The position numbers were made by a program, and so were the translations under genes. 31,392 bases of DNA from Armatimonadota bacterium (lineage in GTDB: Bacteria > Armatimonadota > UBA5829): assembly GCA_023474015.1 (NCBI GenBank), contig JAMCYN010000096.1:1-31392 (forward strand), written 5' to 3'. Position 1 is the stretch's first letter; each line of letters begins with the position of its first letter. Shown piece by piece: positions 14,823 through 22,607 of this stretch. The notes beneath the pieces were generated by a model that was not told the origin of the DNA, did no database searches, and saw only the letters and a program-made list of their open reading frames with translations.

Positions 14823-16715
14823 TCAGGCTCTCCTGAACTTGCGATCCAACTCCCAGTTGGACAAGCTGACGATGATGGGACGGCCATGGGGGCAGACGAA
14901 GGGGTTTTCGCATTCCAGAAGCTCCTCGATCAGCTTTTCCATTTCTTCCATCGCCAGCGGCTCTCCGGCCTTGACGGCCATCTTGCACGCGGCGGTTATC
15001 AACACCTGGTCCGGGCGGACGAGCAGGTGCTTGGCGACGCTGAGATCGACTAATTCCTGGACCATGTCCCGCAGCACGGCCTCGGCATCCCCGGCCTTGA
15101 TCGACGCCGGGGAGCCGCGCATCACGAATGTATTGCCGCCGAACGATTCGAGATCGAAGCCTGCTTTGCGAATTTCTTCGAGGCGTCGGGCAATGACCGT
15201 GCTCTCCCTGGCGCTGAATGAGAGGGTCAGGGGAATCACCAGCCCCTGTATCGCCGCCGGGCTGTCCTCCTTGGCCTTGCGCATGCGGTCGAAGAGGACG
15301 CGCTCGTGCGCGACATGCTGGTCAATGAGGAGGACCCCATCATCGCACTGTGCAATTATGTATAAGTTTCTGGCCTGACCTATTACTCTAACTGAGCGGA
15401 GGGCGACTGTCCGCGTAGGCTCAAAGTCGGCCTCGGGGACGGGTGAGTCCTCCACCGGAACACCGCCGCCCTTTTGCCAGACAAACGGGTCATCAGCCGC
15501 TTCGGGTTCGGCGAGAGCTTCCTCACGCCTCCGGGCGAGCGCTTCCTGGAACTGCTTCAGGTCCATCTCCGCTGGGCGAATCAATTCCTGCTGGCGATAT
15601 GTGGGCGCATCTGGTCTGAGCGTGTTGGTCGGGGGTTTGAACCCCCGACCATCAGTTTCCCGGGGATTGATCCCCTGACCAATGCCCCCCGTGATCGTCG
15701 GAGCCGCCGCACCCTCCATAAGAGCCGCGTTCACGGCACGATGCACCGCGCTGTGGATTTCGTGCTCGCTGGAAAACTTGACCTCGGTCTTGGTCGGATG
15801 GACATTGACATCGACAAGCTCGGGGACAAGCTCGACAAATACAATCGCCACCGCATACCGCCCCGGCTGGAGCAGACCGCGATACGCCTGATCGACGGCG
15901 TGGGTGATGGTCTTGCTCCTGATCGGGCGGCCGTTGACGAAGAAACTCTGGTCGCGGCGGTTGATTCGCGTAAGCTGCGGGTTGGATACGAAGCCGTCGA
16001 CTTTCATCGCGGGGGTCTCGAATAAGATTGGGACAAGCTGCTTCGCGACGTCCTTGCCGTGGACCTGGGTAATGCTATTCAGCCGCTGGCCGGTCGCGGG
16101 GGACGATAATATCTCCCGGCTGCCGTGGACCAGCCTGAAATGAATGTTCGGATAGGCCATCGCGAACCAGCCGATGATTTCGGTGATGTGCGACATCTCG
16201 GTTTGGGCGGTCTTGAGGAACTTGAGCCTGGCGGGGGTGTTGAAGAAGAGCTTTCGGACGGATAGGGATGTCCCCCCCGGCGCGCCGACCGATTCGAGGT
16301 TGGTAACAGTCCCCGCCTCGACTTCGAGCCGCACGCCGTCGCCGGACTCGTGCTTGGTAATCAACTCGATGACCGACACCGACGCGATGCTCGGAAGCGC
16401 CTCCCCTCGGAAACCGAGCGTGCTAATATGATCGAGGTCCTCGGCGTCCCGAATCTTCGAGGTCGCATGACGCTGGAGCGAGAGCACGGCGTCATCGCGC
16501 GTCATCCCGACGCCGTTATCGACGACTTTGATCAATTCCTTGCCGCCCTCTTCGAGCGTTACGGTGACCTGCGTCGCGCCTGCATCTATCGAGTTCTCGA
16601 CAAGCTCCTTCACCACCGACGCCGGGCGTTCGACAACCTCACCCGCCGCGATACGATTAGCGGTGTGCTCATCGAGGAGGGATATTCTGTTTGCGATTCC
16701 TTGATTATCTATCAT
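14823..16715 (-). CDS. mutL: DNA mismatch repair protein MutL
   Basis: A 630-residue MutL. The N-terminal GHKL ATPase has ELVENSIDAGA at residues 37-47, DNGVGM at 66-71, RHATSK at 82-87 and GFRGEAL at 101-107. The C-terminal dimerisation/endonuclease domain has DQHVAHERVLFD at 465-476, ACKMAVKAGE, CPHGRP and a terminal FRR, so it is probably an endonuclease-type MutL. Its metal motif departs from DQHA-x2-E-x4-E at two positions (Val for Ala, Asp for the last Glu). The linker (about residues 344-364) is encoded by tandem palindromic repeats. I start at the ATG at 16715 (MIDNQGIANRISLL); the frame is open 18 codons further without family similarity. It couples MutS recognition to strand incision. 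Confidence 0.97.
   Translation of the reverse strand: MIDNQGIANRISLLDEHTANRIAAGEVVERPASVVKELVENSIDAGATQVTVTLEEGGKELIKVVDNGVGMTRDDAVLSLQRHATSKIRDAEDLDHISTLGFRGEALPSIASVSVIELITKHESGDGVRLEVEAGTVTNLESVGAPGGTSLSVRKLFFNTPARLKFLKTAQTEMSHITEIIGWFAMAYPNIHFRLVHGSREILSSPATGQRLNSITQVHGKDVAKQLVPILFETPAMKVDGFVSNPQLTRINRRDQSFFVNGRPIRSKTITHAVDQAYRGLLQPGRYAVAIVFVELVPELVDVNVHPTKTEVKFSSEHEIHSAVHRAVNAALMEGAAAPTITGGIGQGINPRETDGRGFKPPTNTLRPDAPTYRQQELIRPAEMDLKQFQEALARRREEALAEPEAADDPFVWQKGGGVPVEDSPVPEADFEPTRTVALRSVRVIGQARNLYIIAQCDDGVLLIDQHVAHERVLFDRMRKAKEDSPAAIQGLVIPLTLSFSARESTVIARRLEEIRKAGFDLESFGGNTFVMRGSPASIKAGDAEAVLRDMVQELVDLSVAKHLLVRPDQVLITAACKMAVKAGEPLAMEEMEKLIEELLECENPFVCPHGRPIIVSLSNWELDRKFRRA
15624..15680. 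repeat. Two adjacent family C palindromes inside mutL
   Basis: The first palindrome, 15626-15651, has 12-base arms (TGGTCGGGGGTT) around a two-base centre. The second, 15662-15675, has six-base arms GGGGAT around TG and is flanked by GGTCAGG/CCCGGG bases that resemble a decayed copy of the first. Both are translated in frame in the MutL linker, as GQGINPRETDGRGFKPPTN. They share their core with the elements at 11178-11211 and 25930-25951. Confidence 0.85.
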
Positions 16716-16785
16716 GTTCTTTGCAACAACGCGAAGTAGTCTATCTGGGCCAGGAACGTCCCCGTACACTCAAACTCAGGGATAT

Positions 16786-18189
16786 TTACGGATTACGACC
16801 TAGCCTGCCGTCTAGCAACTGCAGTTCGTGGATTAAGATATCTGGTGGTATCGCATAAAAATTAAATGCTTCGTATAATGGTTGCGTGACATTCTGGACG
16901 AGCTCCGGCAAATTGGTGGTGATCTTCTCGACCGGAACCAGTATCTCCGATTCAATCGAATCCTGTTCGATCTTGTAGTAATCAAGATCATAAATTCTAC
17001 GACCAAAATCGCCAAACCAGAACTTCAAGACCCTTCCAGAAAGCCCTTCCCAGAGAGCATGCATTAGTATAGACGCGTCAGCCACAGCCAAAGCATTTAC
17101 AAAACGCTCCGCATGAAGCAAACATTCGCCGACGAGTCGTATGGGTTCCAATACATCCAGAATGGTGCCAGGTTCTATTCTTGAGTCACAATCAGATTCA
17201 TATCCACGCAACTCGAACAGCATTCCTTCTGGCGACGCCTGCCAGAAATCGGAATGCATCGCATCTGCCGACGACGTATCTCTGAGAAAACATTCAACCA
17301 AACCGTTGTACGGGTGCGGCTTGAGTTTTTCGTTATTCTGCGCAACCCACCATACAGGCCATCCTGTTTCATGGCCTACAATCTGCCCTAATATCTGGCG
17401 GAGTTGTGGGAGATCAGGATAGTCAAAATCTCCGACTACCGCATATGCTATAGACCATGTCCCGGCGGCGTACCGGGATGGCTTCTCATTCGCAAGTTCG
17501 CTATCTACCCGCGATTTCCAACGAGAGTAGGCCACACCTTTGAAAGCAGTAAGTCTTTTTCTTGCCTCCTCTTCTGGTTGTTGTATTGGAGGTGCATTAT
17601 ACCCGAGCAATATGTCTCTCAAGTCTGCAACGATGCTTTCTCTAGCTGAGCGTACACAACGTGCAATGAGATCATCCCATTCTTTCGCAGAAGCTATAGG
17701 TCTGCTTTCTGGTCCCGGAGCTCTCGTATAGTAAGTATTGTCGCGTACATGCTTTCGATCTGGTCCATCTCGCTTTGAGCGAATGGGAATTCTCGCAGCG
17801 CCAGGCACAACCACTATGGGAAACACATCGTCGCCATGTGGGTGTTTCACATGATGAACTTCGCATTGAAAAGGCGGCTCAGCATAGCTCTTGACTATAC
17901 CATTGATAATGTCCTGGTTGTACCAACTCAGATCAGATGGAGCGGGTTTGGCTGGTGTCCATCGACCCTGACCCTCGTTAAATCCGATGACGACAAATCC
18001 TCCGCCAAAATTTGCCAGGGCAAGCATTGCTTGGGCAAGATTTGCTTTGTCCTCACATGTCGACAGATCAAGCCACGGCTTTATTTCAGCCCCTAAGTCC
18101 TCGCGAGGATAGAGAATAAGGTCTTCAAGTCGCCTCCATGAATGGGGCTGTCCACTACCACTTACCGAGCCAGAATCCGAATCTTGCAT
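16786..18189 (-). CDS. AlbA_2/Schlafen-type putative DNA-binding protein
   Basis: A 467-residue protein. The start is the ATG at 18189, supported by GGAG six bases upstream; an ATG at 18201 and a longer frame into hairpin DNA lack a ribosome-binding site. Residues about 21-165 match the AlbA_2 (Schlafen-like) domain: GAEIKPWLDLS, then ANLAQAMLALANFGGGFVVIGFNE, then DNTYYTRAPGPESRPIASAKEWDDLI. The remaining 300 residues have no family I recognise. Codon use looks AT-richer than mutS and mutL on either side, which suggests horizontal acquisition. AlbA_2 domains occur in putative transcription regulators and in some defence proteins; function here is unknown. A 70-base gap separates it from mutL. 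Confidence 0.8.
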   Translation of the reverse strand: MQDSDSGSVSGSGQPHSWRRLEDLILYPREDLGAEIKPWLDLSTCEDKANLAQAMLALANFGGGFVVIGFNEGQGRWTPAKPAPSDLSWYNQDIINGIVKSYAEPPFQCEVHHVKHPHGDDVFPIVVVPGAARIPIRSKRDGPDRKHVRDNTYYTRAPGPESRPIASAKEWDDLIARCVRSARESIVADLRDILLGYNAPPIQQPEEEARKRLTAFKGVAYSRWKSRVDSELANEKPSRYAAGTWSIAYAVVGDFDYPDLPQLRQILGQIVGHETGWPVWWVAQNNEKLKPHPYNGLVECFLRDTSSADAMHSDFWQASPEGMLFELRGYESDCDSRIEPGTILDVLEPIRLVGECLLHAERFVNALAVADASILMHALWEGLSGRVLKFWFGDFGRRIYDLDYYKIEQDSIESEILVPVEKITTNLPELVQNVTQPLYEAFNFYAIPPDILIHELQLLDGRLGRNP

Positions 18190-18219
18190 ACGCTTCTCCA
18201 TCGTGTTGTTTTGTTTGTT

Positions 18220-18310
18220 GCATCGGTAGCATGCTGCCGATGCCGCCACCAAAGGTGGCGAGTCCTTCGGACTCGGCTTCGGTAGCGCCGCTGCGCTCTG
18301 CTTCCGAAGC
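18220..18310. repeat. Array of four contiguous hairpins upstream of the AlbA_2 gene
   Basis: Four stem-loops follow each other with zero or one base between them. They are 18220-18243 (arms GCATCGG/CCGATGC with an inner AGCATGCT palindrome), 18245-18259 (GCCACC/GGTGGC), 18260-18274 (GAGTCC/GGACTC) and 18276-18310 (GCTTCGG/CCGAAGC with an inner AGCGC/GCGCT stem). On the minus strand this is the region just 5' of the AlbA_2 gene and 3' of mutS. It could be a leader RNA structure, a terminator for mutS or a cluster of mobile palindromes. Confidence 0.8.
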
Positions 18311-18332
18311 AACCAACTAAGCCTACCATCTT

Positions 18333-18432
18333 GTCATCCTGAGCTTGTCGAAGGATCTGCTTTGAACCGAAGGCTCCGACTATGAAGAGCACTTCAGTGC
18401 AAAGCAGATTCCTCGACTACGCTCGGAATGAC
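18333..18432. repeat. Dispersed palindromic repeat, family A, copy 3
   Basis: 100 bases with ends GTCATCCTGAGC and GCTCGGAATGAC and inner arms GGATCTGCTTTG / CAAAGCAGATTCC. The design matches the copies at 1878-1988 and 28734-28839. Just outside its right end, the sequence TGGCTTCGTGCA is shared with the flank of the 28734 copy, so the element may be longer than its obvious inverted ends. It lies in the 291-base gap between mutS and the AlbA_2 gene, together with the hairpin array. Confidence 0.85.
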
Positions 18433-18480
18433 GTGGTTGGTGGCTTCGTGCAATATTCCGCGAAATCCCACTCCTCCGCG

Positions 18481-21090
18481 TCATCCGCGATTCAAGACCC
18501 GCTTCTGCAACTCATACAGCTTATTCATCGCCTCAATCGGCGACATCACGGACGTGTCCAGCTTCTCCAACTCTTCGATTACCGGGTGCTTCTCGCCCTC
18601 GAATAGCGTTAGCTGCAGGGTTTCCTTCTTCGCGCTGACCTTCGCGCCCTTGCCAACGGCTTTCGAGGCGGCGCCGTTGGATTCGAGGTCTTTCAGGATG
18701 TCTTTCGCGCGGTCGATGGCTTCGCTTGGGAGTCCGGCGAGGCGCGCCACTTCAATGCCGTAGCTTCTGTCAGTGCCGCCGGGCATGATCTTGCGCAGCC
18801 AGACTATGCGGTCTTTCTCTTCGCGGACGGCAATTCGATAATTCTTTATGCCCTTTAGCTGCTTTTCGAGATCGTTTAAGTGATGATAGTGCGTCGCAAA
18901 GAGCGTTTTCGCTCCGAGCTTGTTTATATCCTCTGCGACCGCCCACGCAATCGACAGGCCGTCATAGGTCGAGGTCCCCCGCCCTATCTCGTCGAGGACG
19001 ATCAGGCTGCGGCGGGTGGCGTTGTTCAATATGTTGGCGGTCTCGTTCATCTCCACCATGAACGTCGATTGCCCGCTCGCGAGCTCATCGTGCGCGCCGA
19101 CACGGGTGAAGATGCGGTCAACCACGCCGATCACCGCCTCATCCGCCGGAACGAAGCTCCCCATCTGCGCGAGAAGCGCGATCAATGCGACCTGCCGCAG
19201 ATACGTCGATTTTCCCGCCATGTTCGGGCCGGTGATGATGAGAAGCTGGTCCGATTCGCAATTGACGAACGTGTCGTTGGGCACGAATCTTTCTTCTATG
19301 AAATGCTCTACCACCGGGTGGCGGCCGTTCTTTATCCGAAGCTCCTCGTTATCATCGACCGTCGGCTTGGCGTATCCCTTGGCTGCGGCGATCTCGGCCA
19401 GGCCAGCGAGTACGTCGATCTCGGCGACCGCGCGGGCGACCTTCGCCACCTTGCGGGCCTCGTCTCCTACTTTGTTCCTGACTTCGCAAAACACGCCGTA
19501 CTCAAGTTCGGCGGCCTTGTCATCCGCGCCGAGGACCTTGGCCTCCATCTCCTTCAAAGCGGGCGTGATGTAGCGCTCCGAGTTGGTCGTGGTCTGCTTG
19601 CGGATGTAGGAATCGGGAACCTGGTTCAGGTTCGACTTCGTGACCTCCAGATAGTAGCCAAATACGGCATTGTAGCCGACCTTGAGGTTCTTGATCCCCG
19701 TCTTCTCGCGCTCCTCGGCCTCGAGCGTGGCGATCCACGCCTTGCCGTCACGCGAGGCGGAGCGCAGTTCATCCAGGTCGGGATTGTAGCCCTCGGCGAT
19801 GATGCCGCCATCACGCAGCGTGAGCGGCGGCTCCGGCACGATTGCGGACTCGATCAACTCGACCAGCGGGTCCATGAACTCGATGGCTGAGGTCAGGGTG
19901 TGAAGGCGCTCGGATGAAACCCCGGCCATCGCCGCCGCGAGTTCGGGGAGCTTCTTTAGAGACTGTGCCAGTCCGACCAAATCACGCGCGTTCGCGCTCT
20001 CGGCGACGATGCGCGCCATCAGCCGCTCAAGGTCCTGAACGCCCCCAAGGACCTCGCGCACCTCTCCGCGCAGCAGGGCATTATTATGAAACTCTTCTAC
20101 CGAATCCAACCGCCGGGTGATGCGTTTCACGTCCAATAGCGGCTGATCGAGCCACTTACGAAGCAATCGGCCACCCATGGCCGTGCGGGTCTTGTCGATG
20201 ATTGAAAGCAGGCTCGCGCCGCGTGTATCCGCCGACATCGAGTGCGTCAGTTCCAGATTCCGGCGCGCGGCGGCATCGAGAACCATAAACCCGCTCGTGG
20301 AATACACCGACATGCTCGCAATCGACTGCATCGCGCCGGCGTTTGTCTGCCGTAGATAATCGAGCGCCATCGCGGCGGCCTCAAGCCCGGCGGTCATATC
20401 CTCCGCGCCGAATCCCCGGAGCGAGTCCGTGTGGAAGTGCTCGGTGAGAAGCTCTTTAGCGGACTTGCGGTAGATGGCTGTATCAGTATAGCGGGTGACG
20501 GCGGCGTTGGTGGCTCGCTGTATAGGATTGCATAAGTCTTGGTCGATTTCTTTAACAAGCACCTCAGCTGGCGCGAGGCGGCCAAGCTCCTCAATCAGCT
20601 TGGTAGTCACGTCTCGGCCTGTAATCTCCGTGATCGCGAACTCGCCTGTCGATATATCGATCACCGCGATGCCGTAGGTTTCTGAGTCGCTTGAAATGGC
20701 GGCGAGATAATTGTTGGCCTTGGCGTCGAGCATGCCGTCTTCGAGGACAGTCCCCGGCGTGACCACGCGCGTGACACCGCGCTTGACGATCTTCTTCGTC
20801 TTCTTCGGGTCTTCAAGCTGGTCGCAGATAGCCACGCGGTAGCCTTTTGAGATCAGTTTCGCCACGTAGCGGTCGACGGCGTGGTGCGGAAACCCACACA
20901 TCGGCACATCAGTCGCGTAGCCTTGCGAGCGCGAGGTGAGCACAATCTCAAGCTCGCGGGAGGCCGTCACGGCGTCATCGGCGAACATCTCATAGAAATC
21001 GCCCAGCCGGAACATCAATATGACGTCCGGGTACTGCTCCTTTATCGCCTGGTATTGCGCCACCATCGGCGTTACTTTTTTAACGTCCAC
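18481..21090 (-). CDS. mutS: DNA mismatch repair protein MutS
   Basis: An 869-residue MutS1. The mismatch-binding Phe-x-Glu is FYE at residues 32-34 within RLGDFYEMFADDA. The connector, lever and clamp domains follow, and the ABC ATPase near residue 620 has GPNMAGKSTYLRQ (Walker A), STFMVEMNETANIL, LIVLDEIGRGTSTYDG (Walker B/signature) and ATHYH. I place the start at the GTG at 21090 (VDVKKVTPMVAQY), which has GGAGAG at ideal spacing. A TTG four codons upstream lies inside that ribosome-binding site and is unlikely. It recognises mismatches and recruits MutL. A 68-base gap with a family D repeat separates it from miaB. Confidence 0.97.
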   Translation of the reverse strand: MDVKKVTPMVAQYQAIKEQYPDVILMFRLGDFYEMFADDAVTASRELEIVLTSRSQGYATDVPMCGFPHHAVDRYVAKLISKGYRVAICDQLEDPKKTKKIVKRGVTRVVTPGTVLEDGMLDAKANNYLAAISSDSETYGIAVIDISTGEFAITEITGRDVTTKLIEELGRLAPAEVLVKEIDQDLCNPIQRATNAAVTRYTDTAIYRKSAKELLTEHFHTDSLRGFGAEDMTAGLEAAAMALDYLRQTNAGAMQSIASMSVYSTSGFMVLDAAARRNLELTHSMSADTRGASLLSIIDKTRTAMGGRLLRKWLDQPLLDVKRITRRLDSVEEFHNNALLRGEVREVLGGVQDLERLMARIVAESANARDLVGLAQSLKKLPELAAAMAGVSSERLHTLTSAIEFMDPLVELIESAIVPEPPLTLRDGGIIAEGYNPDLDELRSASRDGKAWIATLEAEEREKTGIKNLKVGYNAVFGYYLEVTKSNLNQVPDSYIRKQTTTNSERYITPALKEMEAKVLGADDKAAELEYGVFCEVRNKVGDEARKVAKVARAVAEIDVLAGLAEIAAAKGYAKPTVDDNEELRIKNGRHPVVEHFIEERFVPNDTFVNCESDQLLIITGPNMAGKSTYLRQVALIALLAQMGSFVPADEAVIGVVDRIFTRVGAHDELASGQSTFMVEMNETANILNNATRRSLIVLDEIGRGTSTYDGLSIAWAVAEDINKLGAKTLFATHYHHLNDLEKQLKGIKNYRIAVREEKDRIVWLRKIMPGGTDRSYGIEVARLAGLPSEAIDRAKDILKDLESNGAASKAVGKGAKVSAKKETLQLTLFEGEKHPVIEELEKLDTSVMSPIEAMNKLYELQKRVLNRG

Positions 21091-21112
21091 GTATCTCTCC
21101 AAGGAAGCTCTT

Positions 21113-21152
21113 TAATCGCGAAAACGCGAAAAGGCGAAAGCGCGAAATGAAA
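21113..21152. repeat. GCGAAA-rich dispersed repeat, family D, copy 1
   Basis: A 40-base run of CGCGAAAACGCGAAAAGGCG-type units between miaB and mutS. The reverse complement matches 25983-26019 almost base for base. On the minus strand it falls in the 5' leader of mutS. Confidence 0.8.
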
Positions 21153-21158
21153 TAAATA

Positions 21159-22493
21159 TCAGGCCAGTTCTCCTACAAAGCCGTACAAATGCCCTTCGAC
21201 GACCCGAAGCCGCACGAGTTGGCCGATCAAACTCGCATCGCCCGGGAAGTTCACGGTCTTATTCTGCCGCGTGAGGCCCGTAAGGCGATTCGGGTCCTTG
21301 GGGCTTACGCCCTCCACCAGCACCTCGAACTCGCGCCCGACCTGGCTGTCGTTGATCTCGCAGGTAATCTTATTCTGAAGCATGATCAGCCGGCCCAGGC
21401 GCTCGTTCTTAATCGCATTCGGAAGGTGGCCGTCCAGCTTCTCGGCGGCTGTGTTCTTGATCGGATTGAACGCGAACATGAACGCCGCGTCGAACCGCAC
21501 TTCCTCAACAAGCCGCAGCGTATTCTGGAACTGCTCGTCAGTCTCGCCGGGAAAGCCTGCAATGAAATCCGTCGTGATCGCTACATCCGGGATCGCCGCC
21601 CGCAGCGCCGCCACGCGGTCCTTGTAATGCGCCGCCGTATACTTGCGATTCATCCGGCGCAGAACGTCGTCATCGCCCGATTGAACCGCCAAATGTATGT
21701 GCTCGCAAACATTCGGCAGGTCGCGCATCGCCTCGATGAGCCTGTCGGACAGGTCCTTTGGATGAGATGTCGTAAATCTAATGCGCTCGATGCCGTCAAC
21801 TTCACTCACCGCCCGAAGCAGGTCGGCGAAGTTGATTTCATCATCGAGCGTAGCGCCGTAGGAGTTAACATTCTGCCCTAGAAGCGTAATTTCCTTGCGG
21901 CCATTTCGCGCGAGCGCCTCGACCTCGGCGACCACATCATCCAGCCCCCGGCTGCGCTCGCGTCCCCTCACGTAGGGCACCACGCAATACGAACAAAAGT
22001 TATCGCACCCATACATGATCGGCACGAAACTCTTCAGGGCGCTATCCGGCCTCTCGACCCGTTCCGGCACGATCAGCTCGTCTTCTCGCTTCTCGGGAAG
22101 CGCGAGCGCCAACTTCAGCCTCCGCTCCTCCACTGCTTGCCTCAATAGATCGGGAATGCTCGGTATCGACGCCGTGCCGACGATGAAGTCGAGATAAGGC
22201 CTGCCCTTGCGGAGCGCCTCACCTTCCTTCTGCGCCATGCACCCGCAGACGCCGATAATCATCTCGGGCTTCGTTTCCTTGAGTATCCTGAGCTTGCCGA
22301 GCTGGCTTTTCGCCTTCTCCTCGGGCTTCGCGCGGACACTGCACGTCACCAGGACAGCAATGTCGGCCTCCTCGGGACTTACTGCGGGCAAACACCCCAT
22401 TTGCATGAGCAGACCCGAGATTTGCTCGGAATCGTCCTCATTCATCTGGCAGCCCCAGGTAAATATGATGAACTTACGGTTTGCGATGGTCAT
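21159..22493 (-). CDS. miaB: tRNA (N6-isopentenyladenosine-37-C2)-methylthiotransferase MiaB
   Basis: A 444-residue methylthiotransferase. The N-terminal UPF0004 domain has the cluster cysteines C15 (TWGCQMN), C51 (VTCSVR) and C85 (GCMAQ). The radical SAM domain has C163-x3-C167-x2-C170 in CDNFCSYC followed by VPYVRGRERSR, and later a TRAM domain (EFEVLVEGVSPKD...). The sequence around the radical SAM motif fits MiaB better than RimO or MtaB. It converts i6A37 to ms2i6A37 in tRNAs reading UNN codons. It is the first gene of the miaB-mutS-mutL group and is divergent from the efflux genes. No clear Shine-Dalgarno precedes the ATG. Confidence 0.95.
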   Translation of the reverse strand: MTIANRKFIIFTWGCQMNEDDSEQISGLLMQMGCLPAVSPEEADIAVLVTCSVRAKPEEKAKSQLGKLRILKETKPEMIIGVCGCMAQKEGEALRKGRPYLDFIVGTASIPSIPDLLRQAVEERRLKLALALPEKREDELIVPERVERPDSALKSFVPIMYGCDNFCSYCVVPYVRGRERSRGLDDVVAEVEALARNGRKEITLLGQNVNSYGATLDDEINFADLLRAVSEVDGIERIRFTTSHPKDLSDRLIEAMRDLPNVCEHIHLAVQSGDDDVLRRMNRKYTAAHYKDRVAALRAAIPDVAITTDFIAGFPGETDEQFQNTLRLVEEVRFDAAFMFAFNPIKNTAAEKLDGHLPNAIKNERLGRLIMLQNKITCEINDSQVGREFEVLVEGVSPKDPNRLTGLTRQNKTVNFPGDASLIGQLVRLRVVEGHLYGFVGELA

Positions 22494-22548
22494 GTCTGTC
22501 GATTCATGCTATCAAAACGCCCCTGTTTCTGCAAGGAAGGCGGCTTTG

Positions 22549-22578
22549 TTGACGACAGGAAGCGCCGAACGCTATACT
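22549..22578 (+). promoter_or_regulatory. Sigma-70-type promoter for the efflux operon
   Basis: TTGACG (22549-22554) and TATACT (22573-22578) are separated by 18 bases, each one mismatch from consensus. Transcription would start near 22585, giving a leader of only about 20 bases before the start codon, just room for the GGAGGAG ribosome-binding site. No operator palindrome is obvious. Confidence 0.75.
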
Positions 22579-22607
22579 GAACCTGACAACCGGAGGAGTT
22601 GACGGTC

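Noticed and set aside
16716..16769. N-terminal extension of MutL by 18 codons.
   Set aside because: MutL proteins begin close to the I-x-x-L-x(5)-IAAGEVV region, and the extension has no family similarity.
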